In this document: positions 45,783 to 53,374 of the stretch, piece by piece
Position numbering within the stretch: position 1 is the first letter of the stretch
Layout: each line of letters starts with the position of its first letter
NCBI RefSeq assembly: GCF_000938305.1
Contig: NZ_JYMT01000023.1
Span: 1 to 61,539, forward strand
Direction: 5' to 3'
Source of the DNA: Bradyrhizobium sp. LTSP885
GTDB taxonomy: Bacteria > Pseudomonadota > Alphaproteobacteria > Rhizobiales > Xanthobacteraceae
Length of the DNA: 61,539 nucleotides
The notes under the pieces: model-generated
Seen by the model: the letters and a program-made list of their open reading frames with translations, nothing else
Databases searched by the model: none
What the model was told of the DNA's origin: nothing
Translations under genes and position numbers: made by a program

Positions 45783-46607
45783 ATGGAAAAGCACTTCACT
45801 CACCGTTTCACGCGCTACGCGCTGGCTCTCCTCGTCTCCGCCGCGATCGCCGGCGGCGCGTCTTCCGCCGCCACGGCGCAGAACGTGCCGACACCGAAAC
45901 CCGCACCCAAATCCACACCGAAGCCCAAAGACAGCGGCGCGCAAGCGACCGCGCAGGACAAGGGTCCGGCGACCACTGGCGCCACCCAGACGCCGCCCGA
46001 TCCGGTCATTCCCGATCCGCGCCGCAACGTGCCCGCCAACATCTTCGCGAGCTTCGACGCCAACCAGAAGGCACAGGCCGCCAAGGTCAGCACCTATCTG
46101 TCATCGTTGCAGACGCTGGTCGGAAACTTCGTCCAGGTCGGACCCGACGGCAGCAAGACCAAGGGCGATTTCTTCATCCAGAAGCCCGGCAAGGTGCGCT
46201 TCGAATATGATGATCCGTCTCCGATCGAGATCATCGCCGACGGCTCGTCGGTTGCGGTACGCGACCGCAGGCTCGCCACCCAGGACATCTATCCGCTGTC
46301 GCAGACGCCGCTGCGCTATCTGCTGTCCGATCGCATCGACCTGCTGAAGGACACCAATGTCGTCAGCGTCACCGCCGATGATGTCTTCGTCAGCGTCACC
46401 ATCGAGGAGAAGCAGGCGCTGGTCGGCACCAGCAGACTGATGCTGATGATCGGCACCAAGGACGGCAAGCTCAAGCAGTGGACCGTCACCGACCCGCAGG
46501 GCTACGACACCACGGTCGCCGTTTACAATCTGGATGTGACGCAGAAGCCCGACCCGTCGATGTTCAAGATCGACTTCACGAAATACCCGGGCGCCTCGCC
46601 GGGCTAG
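45783..46607 (+). CDS. LolA-like outer-membrane lipoprotein carrier
   Basis: A 274-residue periplasmic protein with a signal peptide (ends SSAATAQ) and a Pro/Lys/Thr-rich stretch (about 35-80). The LolA domain (LQTLVGNFVQVGPDGSKTKGDFFIQKPGKVRFEYDDPS, here as the key blocks NFVQ, GDFFIQKPGKVRFEY and LLSDRIDLL) follows. It resembles the alphaproteobacterial LolA family that shuttles lipoproteins from LolCDE to the outer membrane. It is 96 nt downstream of ftsK, a common pairing. Confidence 0.88.
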   Translation: MEKHFTHRFTRYALALLVSAAIAGGASSAATAQNVPTPKPAPKSTPKPKDSGAQATAQDKGPATTGATQTPPDPVIPDPRRNVPANIFASFDANQKAQAAKVSTYLSSLQTLVGNFVQVGPDGSKTKGDFFIQKPGKVRFEYDDPSPIEIIADGSSVAVRDRRLATQDIYPLSQTPLRYLLSDRIDLLKDTNVVSVTADDVFVSVTIEEKQALVGTSRLMLMIGTKDGKLKQWTVTDPQGYDTTVAVYNLDVTQKPDPSMFKIDFTKYPGASPG

Positions 46608-46692
46608 CCCCGCAAGCGAGGCGACGTAATCCGAATTCCCGCCTGTGGACAATGCGCTTCGCGGCCGCGAACCGTGCTAAGACGCAGCCCTC

Positions 46693-47508
46693 ATGCGTTT
46701 CTCCGTCACGACCTGGAACATCAATTCGGTGCGGCTTCGCATCGACATCGTCGCCAAATTCCTGAAGAGCGCGCGGCCGGATGTGCTGTGCCTGCAGGAA
46801 ACCAAATGCATCGACGATGCGTTTCCGCTGAAGCGTTTCAAGCGGCTCGGCTATGAGCACGTCGCGCTGAACGGGCAGAAGGGCTATCACGGCGTCGCCA
46901 TCGTCTCGCGATTGCCGTTCGAGAGCAGCGATATCAGGACCTTCTGCAACAAGGTCGATTCGCGGCACATCTCCGTTTCCTTCGGTGAAAAGGCGCAGCT
47001 TTCAAAGCCGCTGGTGCTGCATAATTTCTACGTGCCGGCCGGCGGCGACATTCCCGATCCCGCGCTCAATCCGAAATTCGAGCACAAGTTGCAATTCCTA
47101 GACGAGATGAAGGCGTGCGAGCCGCTGCATCCGCGTGGCGACGATCGCCACATCCTGGTCGGCGACCTTAACGTCGCGCCGCATGAGAACGACGTGTGGT
47201 CGCACAAGCAGCTGCTCAAGGTCGTCTCGCACACGCCGGTCGAAACCGAGAAGCTGCTCGCCGCGCAAGCGCATGGCGAATGGTTCGACGTCGCGCGCGA
47301 GCGGATTGCGATGTCGGAAAAGGTCTACACCTGGTGGAGCTATCGCGCCGCCGACTGGACCGCCGCCGACCGCGGCCGCAGGCTCGACCACATCTGGGTC
47401 TCGCGCGCACTGAAGGATGGCGTCAGCGATTTCAAAATCACCCGCGACGCCCGCGGCTGGGAGCGCCCGTCGGATCATGTGCCGGTGACGGCGGTGCTGG
47501 AGGTTTAG
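46693..47508 (+). CDS. xthA: Exodeoxyribonuclease III
   Basis: A 271-residue AP endonuclease/3'-5' exonuclease of the EEP fold. LCLQETKCID contains the metal-binding Glu, GDLNVAPHENDVW the Asp-Asn catalytic pair, and RPSDHVPVTAVL the catalytic His at the end. Start ATG 46693. It acts in base-excision repair. The intergenic palindrome that follows is a cattccgggg copy. Confidence 0.95.
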   Translation: MRFSVTTWNINSVRLRIDIVAKFLKSARPDVLCLQETKCIDDAFPLKRFKRLGYEHVALNGQKGYHGVAIVSRLPFESSDIRTFCNKVDSRHISVSFGEKAQLSKPLVLHNFYVPAGGDIPDPALNPKFEHKLQFLDEMKACEPLHPRGDDRHILVGDLNVAPHENDVWSHKQLLKVVSHTPVETEKLLAAQAHGEWFDVARERIAMSEKVYTWWSYRAADWTAADRGRRLDHIWVSRALKDGVSDFKITRDARGWERPSDHVPVTAVLEV

Positions 47509-47511
47509 TTT

Positions 47512-47617
47512 GTCATTCCGGGGCGCGCGCAGCGCGAGCCCGGAATCCATCGTGACGCGGGCGCTGTGGCTAAATGGATTCCGGGTCTGGCCCTTCGGGC
47601 CATCCCGGAACGACGGT
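47512..47617. repeat. cattccgggg palindromic element, copy 3
   Basis: Left arm gtcattccggggcgcgcgca, right arm ccatcccggaacgacgg (three mismatches from the consensus), inner pair gaatccat/atggattc. It lies between convergent xthA and the cNMP-binding gene. Confidence 0.85.
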
Positions 47618-47630
47618 GGAGAGGGGCGAG

Positions 47631-48071
47631 CTAGGTACTCAGCTTCGCGCCCGCCATCAATATATCGCTGGCCAACTGACTCGTCCGCATCGCGAGCTCG
47701 TCGCGCAGGCGGCGGGCGGCGGCGGGGTCGCTTTCCAGTACGCGCTGGAACAGGCTGCGCGCGATGCGGATGACGGTCGTGCGTTCCAGCGCAATTGCGG
47801 TCGACGGCCGCTTCATCGCCACGATCAGAGCGAGTTCGCCGATCAGCGCGCCGGGGCCGGCCACGATCTCGGCGCCGCCCTCCTCGACCCGGAAAGCGCC
47901 GCGCTGCACGATGTAGCCGGCATCGGCGTCGTCGCCGACCTTGAACAGCAGGTCGCCCTGGTTGAAATCGCGTTGCTCGGAGCCGATCGCCAGCATGCGC
48001 AACGAGGTATCGCCCAACAGACGCATTGTCGGGACCCGCTCGAGCAGGGCTACATCATCATCGATCGACAT
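47631..48071 (-). CDS. Cyclic-nucleotide-binding domain protein
   Basis: A 146-residue protein that is essentially one cNMP-binding domain. FNQGDLLFKVGDDADAGYIVQRGAFRV and GPGALIGELALI form the phosphate-binding cassette region; it lacks the Arg of a typical cAMP pocket, as ALIVAMKRPST replaces the PGA...RSA pattern. No HTH is present, so it is a sensor without DNA-binding output. It is 56 nt downstream of the response regulator on the same strand, likely co-transcribed. Confidence 0.85.
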   Translation of the reverse strand: MSIDDDVALLERVPTMRLLGDTSLRMLAIGSEQRDFNQGDLLFKVGDDADAGYIVQRGAFRVEEGGAEIVAGPGALIGELALIVAMKRPSTAIALERTTVIRIARSLFQRVLESDPAAARRLRDELAMRTSQLASDILMAGAKLST

Positions 48072-48127
48072 TCAGGCCGGTGACCGCGGTGCGCCTCGAT
48101 TTCACGAATCGTTGAGCGCGAATCGTA

Positions 48128-48814
48128 TCACGGCACCAGCTTGTAGCCACCGGCTTCCGTGACCAGGATCTCCGGATTGGCGGCGTCTTTCTCGATCTTC
48201 TGCCTGAGACGGTAGATGTGGGTCTCCAACGTATGGGTGGTGACGCCGGAATTGTAGCCCCAGACCTCCTGGAGCAGGGTCTCGCGCGACACCGGCATCT
48301 GGCCGGCGCGGTAGAGGAAGCGCAGGATCGCGGTCTCCTTCTCGGTCAGCCGCACCTTGCGGGCATTGGCGCCGGTGAGCATCTTCGAGCCGGGCCGGAA
48401 GGAGTAGGGACCGACCGAGAACACGGCATCCTCGCTGGCCTCGTGCTGGCGCAGCTGGGCCCGGATCCGGGCCAGCAGCACCGCAAAACGAAAAGGCTTT
48501 GCCACATAGTCATTGGCGCCGGATTCCAGCCCGAGAATGGTGTCGGAATCGGTGTCGTGGCCGGTCAGCATGATGATCGGGGCCTTGAATCCGCCCTTGC
48601 GCAGGGAGCGGACCACTTCGCGGCCGTCGGTGTCGGGCAGGCCGACATCCATCAGCACCAGATCGGGGGAATTGGCTTTGGCGGCGCTGGCGCCCTTGGC
48701 ACCGGTATCGACTGCGGAGGCTTCGAATTCCTCATGCAGCGACAATTGTTCGACCAGCGTATCGCGCAGATCGGTATCGTCATCCACGATCAAGATCTTG
48801 CGGGCATTGGCCAT
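48128..48814 (-). CDS. OmpR-family response regulator, CenR-like
   Basis: A 228-residue two-component regulator. The receiver domain has ILIVDDDTD at residues 7-15, the phosphorylated Asp in LVLMDVGLPD, the Thr of MLTGHD and the Lys of VAKPF; the winged-helix output has LTEKETAILRFLYR and THTLETHIYRLRQKIE. VEQLSLHEEFE after the receiver start is typical of the CenR envelope regulator of Alphaproteobacteria, so I propose CenR, not proven. It is divergent from the second YkuD gene, which suits an envelope function. Confidence 0.93.
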   Translation of the reverse strand: MANARKILIVDDDTDLRDTLVEQLSLHEEFEASAVDTGAKGASAAKANSPDLVLMDVGLPDTDGREVVRSLRKGGFKAPIIMLTGHDTDSDTILGLESGANDYVAKPFRFAVLLARIRAQLRQHEASEDAVFSVGPYSFRPGSKMLTGANARKVRLTEKETAILRFLYRAGQMPVSRETLLQEVWGYNSGVTTHTLETHIYRLRQKIEKDAANPEILVTEAGGYKLVP

Positions 48815-49057
48815 AGGTACATCCTTTGGGGGGCAGCGAACGGTCAGAAGCGGACAGCGCTTATGGCCACACTTCGGGTAGATAGGCTTTCAGGTAGGCT
48901 GTTGTTGCCGATTCACAAGGCGACGGCAGTCTATCCCAAATTCGGCGGGGGTGAGGTGAATGTCCTGTAATCCCGCCAGATAGAACAAGCTGATGTCCGA
49001 AGGCAAGTTTGGATTGGAACGATTCTTAGAGGAAGCCGAGCTATTTCAATCACTTAT

Positions 49058-49597
49058 ATGACAGAATCACGTGATCATCCGCTCTCCGCAATCCGTGTCC
49101 GCGCCGCCGCCGGCGACCCGCGCCGGGGCTGGCTGACGGCTGATAGCTGGACCGTGCCGGTGGCGCTCGGGCGCGGCGGCATCCTCGCCAACAAGCGGGA
49201 GGGCGACGGCGGCACGCCGCGCGGCATCTTCCATCCGCTGCAACTGTGGTGGCGCGCCGACCGCTGTTCCAGACCGAAAACCTTGCTGCCGACCCGTTCG
49301 ATCCGCCCCCAGGACGCCTGGTGCGAGGATCCCAGCGACCGCCGTTACAACCAGCCGATCCGGCTCGACCGGGAGCAGGCCGGCGACCGCCTGACGCGCG
49401 AAGACCATCTCTACGACTTCATCGTCGAGATCAACCACAACGCCGCGCCGCGCATCGCCGGCCGCGGCAGCGCCGTGTTCCTTCACCTGGCCCGCAGCAA
49501 TTTTTCGCCGACGGCCGGCTGCGTCTCGATGACGAAGACATCGATGCTGCGCCTGTTGCGGCGGATGAGCCCGCAGACCAAGATCGTCATCGGCTAG
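49058..49597 (+). CDS. YkuD-domain L,D-transpeptidase-like protein
   Basis: A 179-residue protein with a YkuD catalytic core: GRGSAVFLHLARSNFSPTAGCVSM (key parts FLHL and TAGCVSM with the Cys and His) and an early GREGDGGTPRGIF-type segment (NKREGDGGTPRGIFHP). There is no signal peptide, unlike the gene at 2156, so it may stay cytoplasmic or use another route. It is divergent from the CenR-like regulator with a 243-bp gap; a hydratase gene follows 17 nt on. Confidence 0.85.
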   Translation: MTESRDHPLSAIRVRAAAGDPRRGWLTADSWTVPVALGRGGILANKREGDGGTPRGIFHPLQLWWRADRCSRPKTLLPTRSIRPQDAWCEDPSDRRYNQPIRLDREQAGDRLTREDHLYDFIVEINHNAAPRIAGRGSAVFLHLARSNFSPTAGCVSMTKTSMLRLLRRMSPQTKIVIG

Positions 49598-49614
49598 CAA
49601 TTGGAATTCAACGA

Positions 49615-50400
49615 ATGCTGAACAACGATCAGATCGCCGCTGCATCAAGGACGCTGCATCAGCACTGGCACGCCGGCACCAAGCTCGGCGAACTCGCCAG
49701 CGCAATGCGGCCGCGCGATCGCGCCGAGGGCTACGCGGTGCAGGCCGAACTGCAAAAGACGTCGCGTGACAAACTGTTCGGCTGGAAGATCGCGGCGACC
49801 AGCGAAGCCGGCCAGAAGCACATCAATGTCGCGGGGCCGCTGGCCGGGCGCATCCTCGCCGAGACCGTGATTGCCGATGGCGGCACGGCGTCGATGACAG
49901 GCAACGAGATGCGCGTCGGCGAGCCGGAATTCGCCTTCCGGATGGCGCGCGACCTGCCGCCGCGGCCAACACCCTACACCGTGCAGGAGGTGCTCGATGC
50001 GGTCGGCACGCTGCATCCGGCGATCGAGATTCCGGATTCGCGCTTCGCCGATTTCACCTCCGCCGGCGAAGCCCAGCTTATCGCCGACAATGCCTGCGCG
50101 CATTTGTTCGTGCTGGGCCCTGCAACATCCGCCAACTGGCGCGCGATGGATCTCGTCGAGCAGCGACCGACCATTGCGCTGCGCGGCGAACACTATGTCG
50201 GCCACGGCAAGAACGTGCTCGGCGATCCCCGCGTGGCGCTGGCCTGGCTCACCAATGAATTGCGCGCGCTCGAGCTGACATTGCGCGCAGGCGAGGTGGT
50301 GACGACAGGCACCTGCCATCCGCCGCTGCCGATCCAGGCCGGCGATGTCTTCGCGGCAGATTTTGGCGTGCTGGGAGAGGTGTCGGTGGGGTTCGCGTAG
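49615..50400 (+). CDS. 2-keto-4-pentenoate hydratase-family protein
   Basis: A 261-residue protein of the FAH/MhpD fold. KIAATSEAGQKHINV, EPEFAFRMARDLP (metal-binding Glu residues) and HPAIEIPDSRF are conserved in 2-hydroxypenta-2,4-dienoate hydratases and oxalocrotonate decarboxylases. No other aromatic meta-pathway genes are nearby, so the role in catabolism is unclear. It follows the YkuD gene closely, suggesting an operon. A palindromic element follows its stop. Confidence 0.85.
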   Translation: MLNNDQIAAASRTLHQHWHAGTKLGELASAMRPRDRAEGYAVQAELQKTSRDKLFGWKIAATSEAGQKHINVAGPLAGRILAETVIADGGTASMTGNEMRVGEPEFAFRMARDLPPRPTPYTVQEVLDAVGTLHPAIEIPDSRFADFTSAGEAQLIADNACAHLFVLGPATSANWRAMDLVEQRPTIALRGEHYVGHGKNVLGDPRVALAWLTNELRALELTLRAGEVVTTGTCHPPLPIQAGDVFAADFGVLGEVSVGFA

Positions 50401-50411
50401 GCTGCGCTTTT

Positions 50412-50561
50412 CCACCTCGCCCCGCTTGCGGGGAGAGGTCGGATTGCATGCAGCGGAGCGGAATGCGATCCGGGTGAGGGGGTACAGGTCTCACCACGTT
50501 CACAGCTCGCGGAAGCAGCCCCTCACCCCAACCCTCTCCCCGCAAGAGCGGGGCGAGGGAG
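50412..50561. repeat. Palindromic element, cctctccc family, copy 2
   Basis: Arms cctcgccccgcttgcgggga and tccccgcaagagcggggcga. The inner parts ggattgcatgcagcggagcg and atgcgatccgggtgaggg recall copy 1 at 13701-13828. It lies between convergent hydratase and yggS genes. Confidence 0.83.
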
Positions 50562-50581
50562 CCCTACGCCATATGCGGCGG

Positions 50582-51271
50582 CTACCGCGCCCCAAAAATC
50601 GCCGACCCCACCCGCACATGGGTCGCGCCCATCTCGATCGCCACTGCAAAATCCGCGCTCATGCCCATCGAGAGATTCGTCAATCCGTTGCGCGCGGCGA
50701 TCTTGGCGGTCAGCGCGAAATGCGGTGCCGGCGCTTGGTCAACTGGCGGGATGCACATCAGGCCTGAGATCGTCAGCCCATAGGTCTCGCGGCACGCGGC
50801 GAGGAAGGCGTCGGCGTCTTGCGGCGCGACGCCGGCCTTCTGCGGCTCTTCGCCGGTGTTGATCTGGACGAACAGTTGCGGCTGCTTGCCTTGAGATTTG
50901 ATTTCCTTGGCTAACGCTTCACAAATGCTGACACGGTCGACCGAATGGACCGCATCGAACAGCGCGACCGCTTCCTTGGCCTTGTTCGACTGCAGCGGCC
51001 CGATCAGGTGCAGCAGGAGTCCCGGATGGGATTGCATCAGCGCCGGCCACTTGCCTTTGGCCTCCTGCACCCGATTCTCGCCAAATGTACGCTGTCCGAC
51101 ACTAATAACGGGCAAAATGGCGTCGGCATCGAAGGTCTTGGAGACCGCAATCAGCGTCACGGTCGCGCGGTCGCGCCGCGCTTCCTTGCAGGCGCGCGCG
51201 ATCTCCTGCTCGACGGCGGCGAGGCCGTTTGGTGAATGGGCTGATAACGACGTGGTCGGGCTTTGCGTCAT
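50582..51271 (-). CDS. YggS/PLPHP pyridoxal-phosphate homeostasis protein
   Basis: A 229-residue single-domain TIM-barrel PLP-binding protein. LIAVSKTF holds the PLP Lys, FGENRVQEA and LHLIGPLQSNKA are conserved, and GLMCIPP/LSMGMSADF the phosphate-binding turns. It has no known catalytic role and maintains B6 and amino-acid balance. It is divergent from the diguanylate cyclase gene with 110 bp between starts. Confidence 0.94.
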   Translation of the reverse strand: MTQSPTTSLSAHSPNGLAAVEQEIARACKEARRDRATVTLIAVSKTFDADAILPVISVGQRTFGENRVQEAKGKWPALMQSHPGLLLHLIGPLQSNKAKEAVALFDAVHSVDRVSICEALAKEIKSQGKQPQLFVQINTGEEPQKAGVAPQDADAFLAACRETYGLTISGLMCIPPVDQAPAPHFALTAKIAARNGLTNLSMGMSADFAVAIEMGATHVRVGSAIFGAR

Positions 51272-51381
51272 GCTTGTGCCGTTTTCTGACAGGCTCGGGG
51301 GTTGGGTCGAATTTTACCAAATTCGGGAAAGGCTTTTTGAAGCCCTTCATTCTACCTTGGCTCACGGGGCAAGGGACGAAA

Positions 51382-53073
51382 ATGTCGGGCGTAACTTTCA
51401 ACCGCAACCGGGTCAAACTCAAGAAGCTTCTGGGCGTTCGTGCCCGGCTGGCCCTGCTTGCTGTGATGCTGGTCGCTCCCTTGATGCTGGACCGCGTCCG
51501 CACCCTGGAAGATTTCCGCGCCAAGCAGGTCGCCCAGGCCGCCGAAGAATACGCCAATCTGACCCACCACGCGGCCGAGACCCAGCGCGAGGTCATCTCC
51601 TCGGTCGAGACCATGTTGAAGTCGGCCGCCTATATCCGCGCCTCCGGCGGCATCGCGCGCAGCTGCGAGGTGCTGCGCGCCAGCCTGCCGACCAACCTGC
51701 CGTGGATTCGCAGCATCATGTTCGTCAGCAAGGACGGACTGGTGCAGTGCTCGAACCTCAACTTCCAGGTCGGGCTGAAGCTCGGCGACCGCGACTATTT
51801 CAAGAAGGCGCAGGAGAGCGGCGGCTTCGTGTTCAGCGATTACCTGTTCGGCAAGACCAACGGCCGGCCGATGATGATGGCGGCCTATCCGGTATCAGCA
51901 ATCAATCCGGATCAGGATGCCGTCGTCGTCGCCGGCATGAATATCGACTGGCTGTCGCAGATCATGGCCAATCTCGGCGGCCGGCCGGGCATGTCGGCGC
52001 TCCTGGTCGACAGCACCGGCGTCGTGATCGCCGCACCATCGGACCATGCGAGCCTGATCGGCCGCTCGCTCGACACCGTTCCCCTGATGTCGGCGATCGC
52101 GGAGAAGGCGCTGAGCTACGACGAGCCCGCGGGCTCGGTGTCATTCACCGCGTCCGACGGCGCGCAGCGGACGTTGAGCTTCGCGCGCATCGCCGGAACC
52201 GAATCGCGGCTGATCGTCAGCATGGACGAAGCCAAGGTGACGGCGGCGATCAACCGCGAGATCCGCACCGCCTATCTGCAGCTCGGCTTCGTCTGTCTGT
52301 TCGTTTTGTTAGGAGCCCTGGTCGGCGCCGAGAAGCTGATCATCCATCCGATCGAGCTGATGACCGGCATGGCACGACGCTTCGGCGAGGGCGACGCATC
52401 CGCGCGCGTCGCCAAGCACAAGCTGCCGTCGGAGTTCATTCCGCTCGCCCGCGCCTTCAACGCGATGGCCGCCCAGCTCAGCCAGCGCGAGCGCGAGCTC
52501 CTCGCCTCCAATGACCGCCTGACCGTGATGGCCTCGATCGACGCGCTGTCCGGCCTGGCCAACCGCCGCGGCTTCCAGAGCCGGCTCGACTTCGAATGGC
52601 TCAAGGCGCAGCAATATGACTGCACGCTGTCGCTGCTGATGATCGACGTCGATCACTTCAAGCTCTACAACGACACCTACGGTCACCCCGAAGGCGACAC
52701 CTGCCTCACCCGGATCGGCGAGACGCTGTCCGGCATCGCGGCGGACACGCTGGGCTTTGCCGGCCGCTATGGCGGCGAGGAATTCTGCCTGCTGCTGCCG
52801 AACACCGACGCCGCCCATGCGCTCGCGATCGGCGAGACCGTGCGCACCGCCGTGCTCGGCCTCGGCGTGCCGCATGCCACTTCGAGCCACAGCGTCGTCA
52901 CCGTCAGCGTCGGCGTTGCGACGACGACGCCGAACGACACCCAGCGCCCCGGCGACCTGATCGAAGCCGCCGATGCCGCCCTCTACGCCGCAAAGCACCG
53001 CGGCCGGAATGCGGTGGTCGAGCATGGGTTCTTGCAGCGGCTGGACGAGGCCGGGATGGCGCTGGCGAGCTAA
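51382..53073 (+). CDS. Membrane diguanylate cyclase with cache sensor
   Basis: A 563-residue protein. TM1 (about residues 18-35) and TM2 (about 300-320, FVCLFVLLGALVGAEKL) bracket a periplasmic dCache-like domain. A HAMP-type segment (HPIELMTGMARRF...LARAFNAMAAQL) and a GGDEF domain with GRYGGEEFCLLLP follow, so c-di-GMP synthesis is expected. The RxxD I-site is not visible. Start ATG 51382 follows AAGGGACG. Confidence 0.93.
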   Translation: MSGVTFNRNRVKLKKLLGVRARLALLAVMLVAPLMLDRVRTLEDFRAKQVAQAAEEYANLTHHAAETQREVISSVETMLKSAAYIRASGGIARSCEVLRASLPTNLPWIRSIMFVSKDGLVQCSNLNFQVGLKLGDRDYFKKAQESGGFVFSDYLFGKTNGRPMMMAAYPVSAINPDQDAVVVAGMNIDWLSQIMANLGGRPGMSALLVDSTGVVIAAPSDHASLIGRSLDTVPLMSAIAEKALSYDEPAGSVSFTASDGAQRTLSFARIAGTESRLIVSMDEAKVTAAINREIRTAYLQLGFVCLFVLLGALVGAEKLIIHPIELMTGMARRFGEGDASARVAKHKLPSEFIPLARAFNAMAAQLSQRERELLASNDRLTVMASIDALSGLANRRGFQSRLDFEWLKAQQYDCTLSLLMIDVDHFKLYNDTYGHPEGDTCLTRIGETLSGIAADTLGFAGRYGGEEFCLLLPNTDAAHALAIGETVRTAVLGLGVPHATSSHSVVTVSVGVATTTPNDTQRPGDLIEAADAALYAAKHRGRNAVVEHGFLQRLDEAGMALAS

Positions 53074-53374
53074 GTCGTCACCAAGCCGCGTCAGGCGAGC
53101 TCGCTCTTCAGACTCCCTCCCCCTTCGGGCCAGCGGCGCACTGCCAAAATATCGAAAACAACCCCATGCAAAGTAGCCGGCGTGCTGCCGACAACACACT
53201 CAGCGTCGTCCTAGCGAAAGCCAGGACGACCCGGAGGAGAGGAGTGGGCGGCACCCCCTATGAGGATTTGGAGGTCCCCAAACCGTTGACCCCATGGGCG
53301 TTTTTATGGCCTAGTCCGCCGTCCCCAGATGGGACCCAAATCCACCAAAAGCCACCCAAAAGCCCTGCGATTTC
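53074..53374. other. Intergenic region diguanylate cyclase / leuS
   Basis: A 301-bp gap. It includes a small inverted repeat gtcgtcctagcgaaagccaggacgac at 53205-53230. Otherwise nothing recognisable: no clear T-box-like stem or leader ORF for leuS. Confidence 0.5.
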
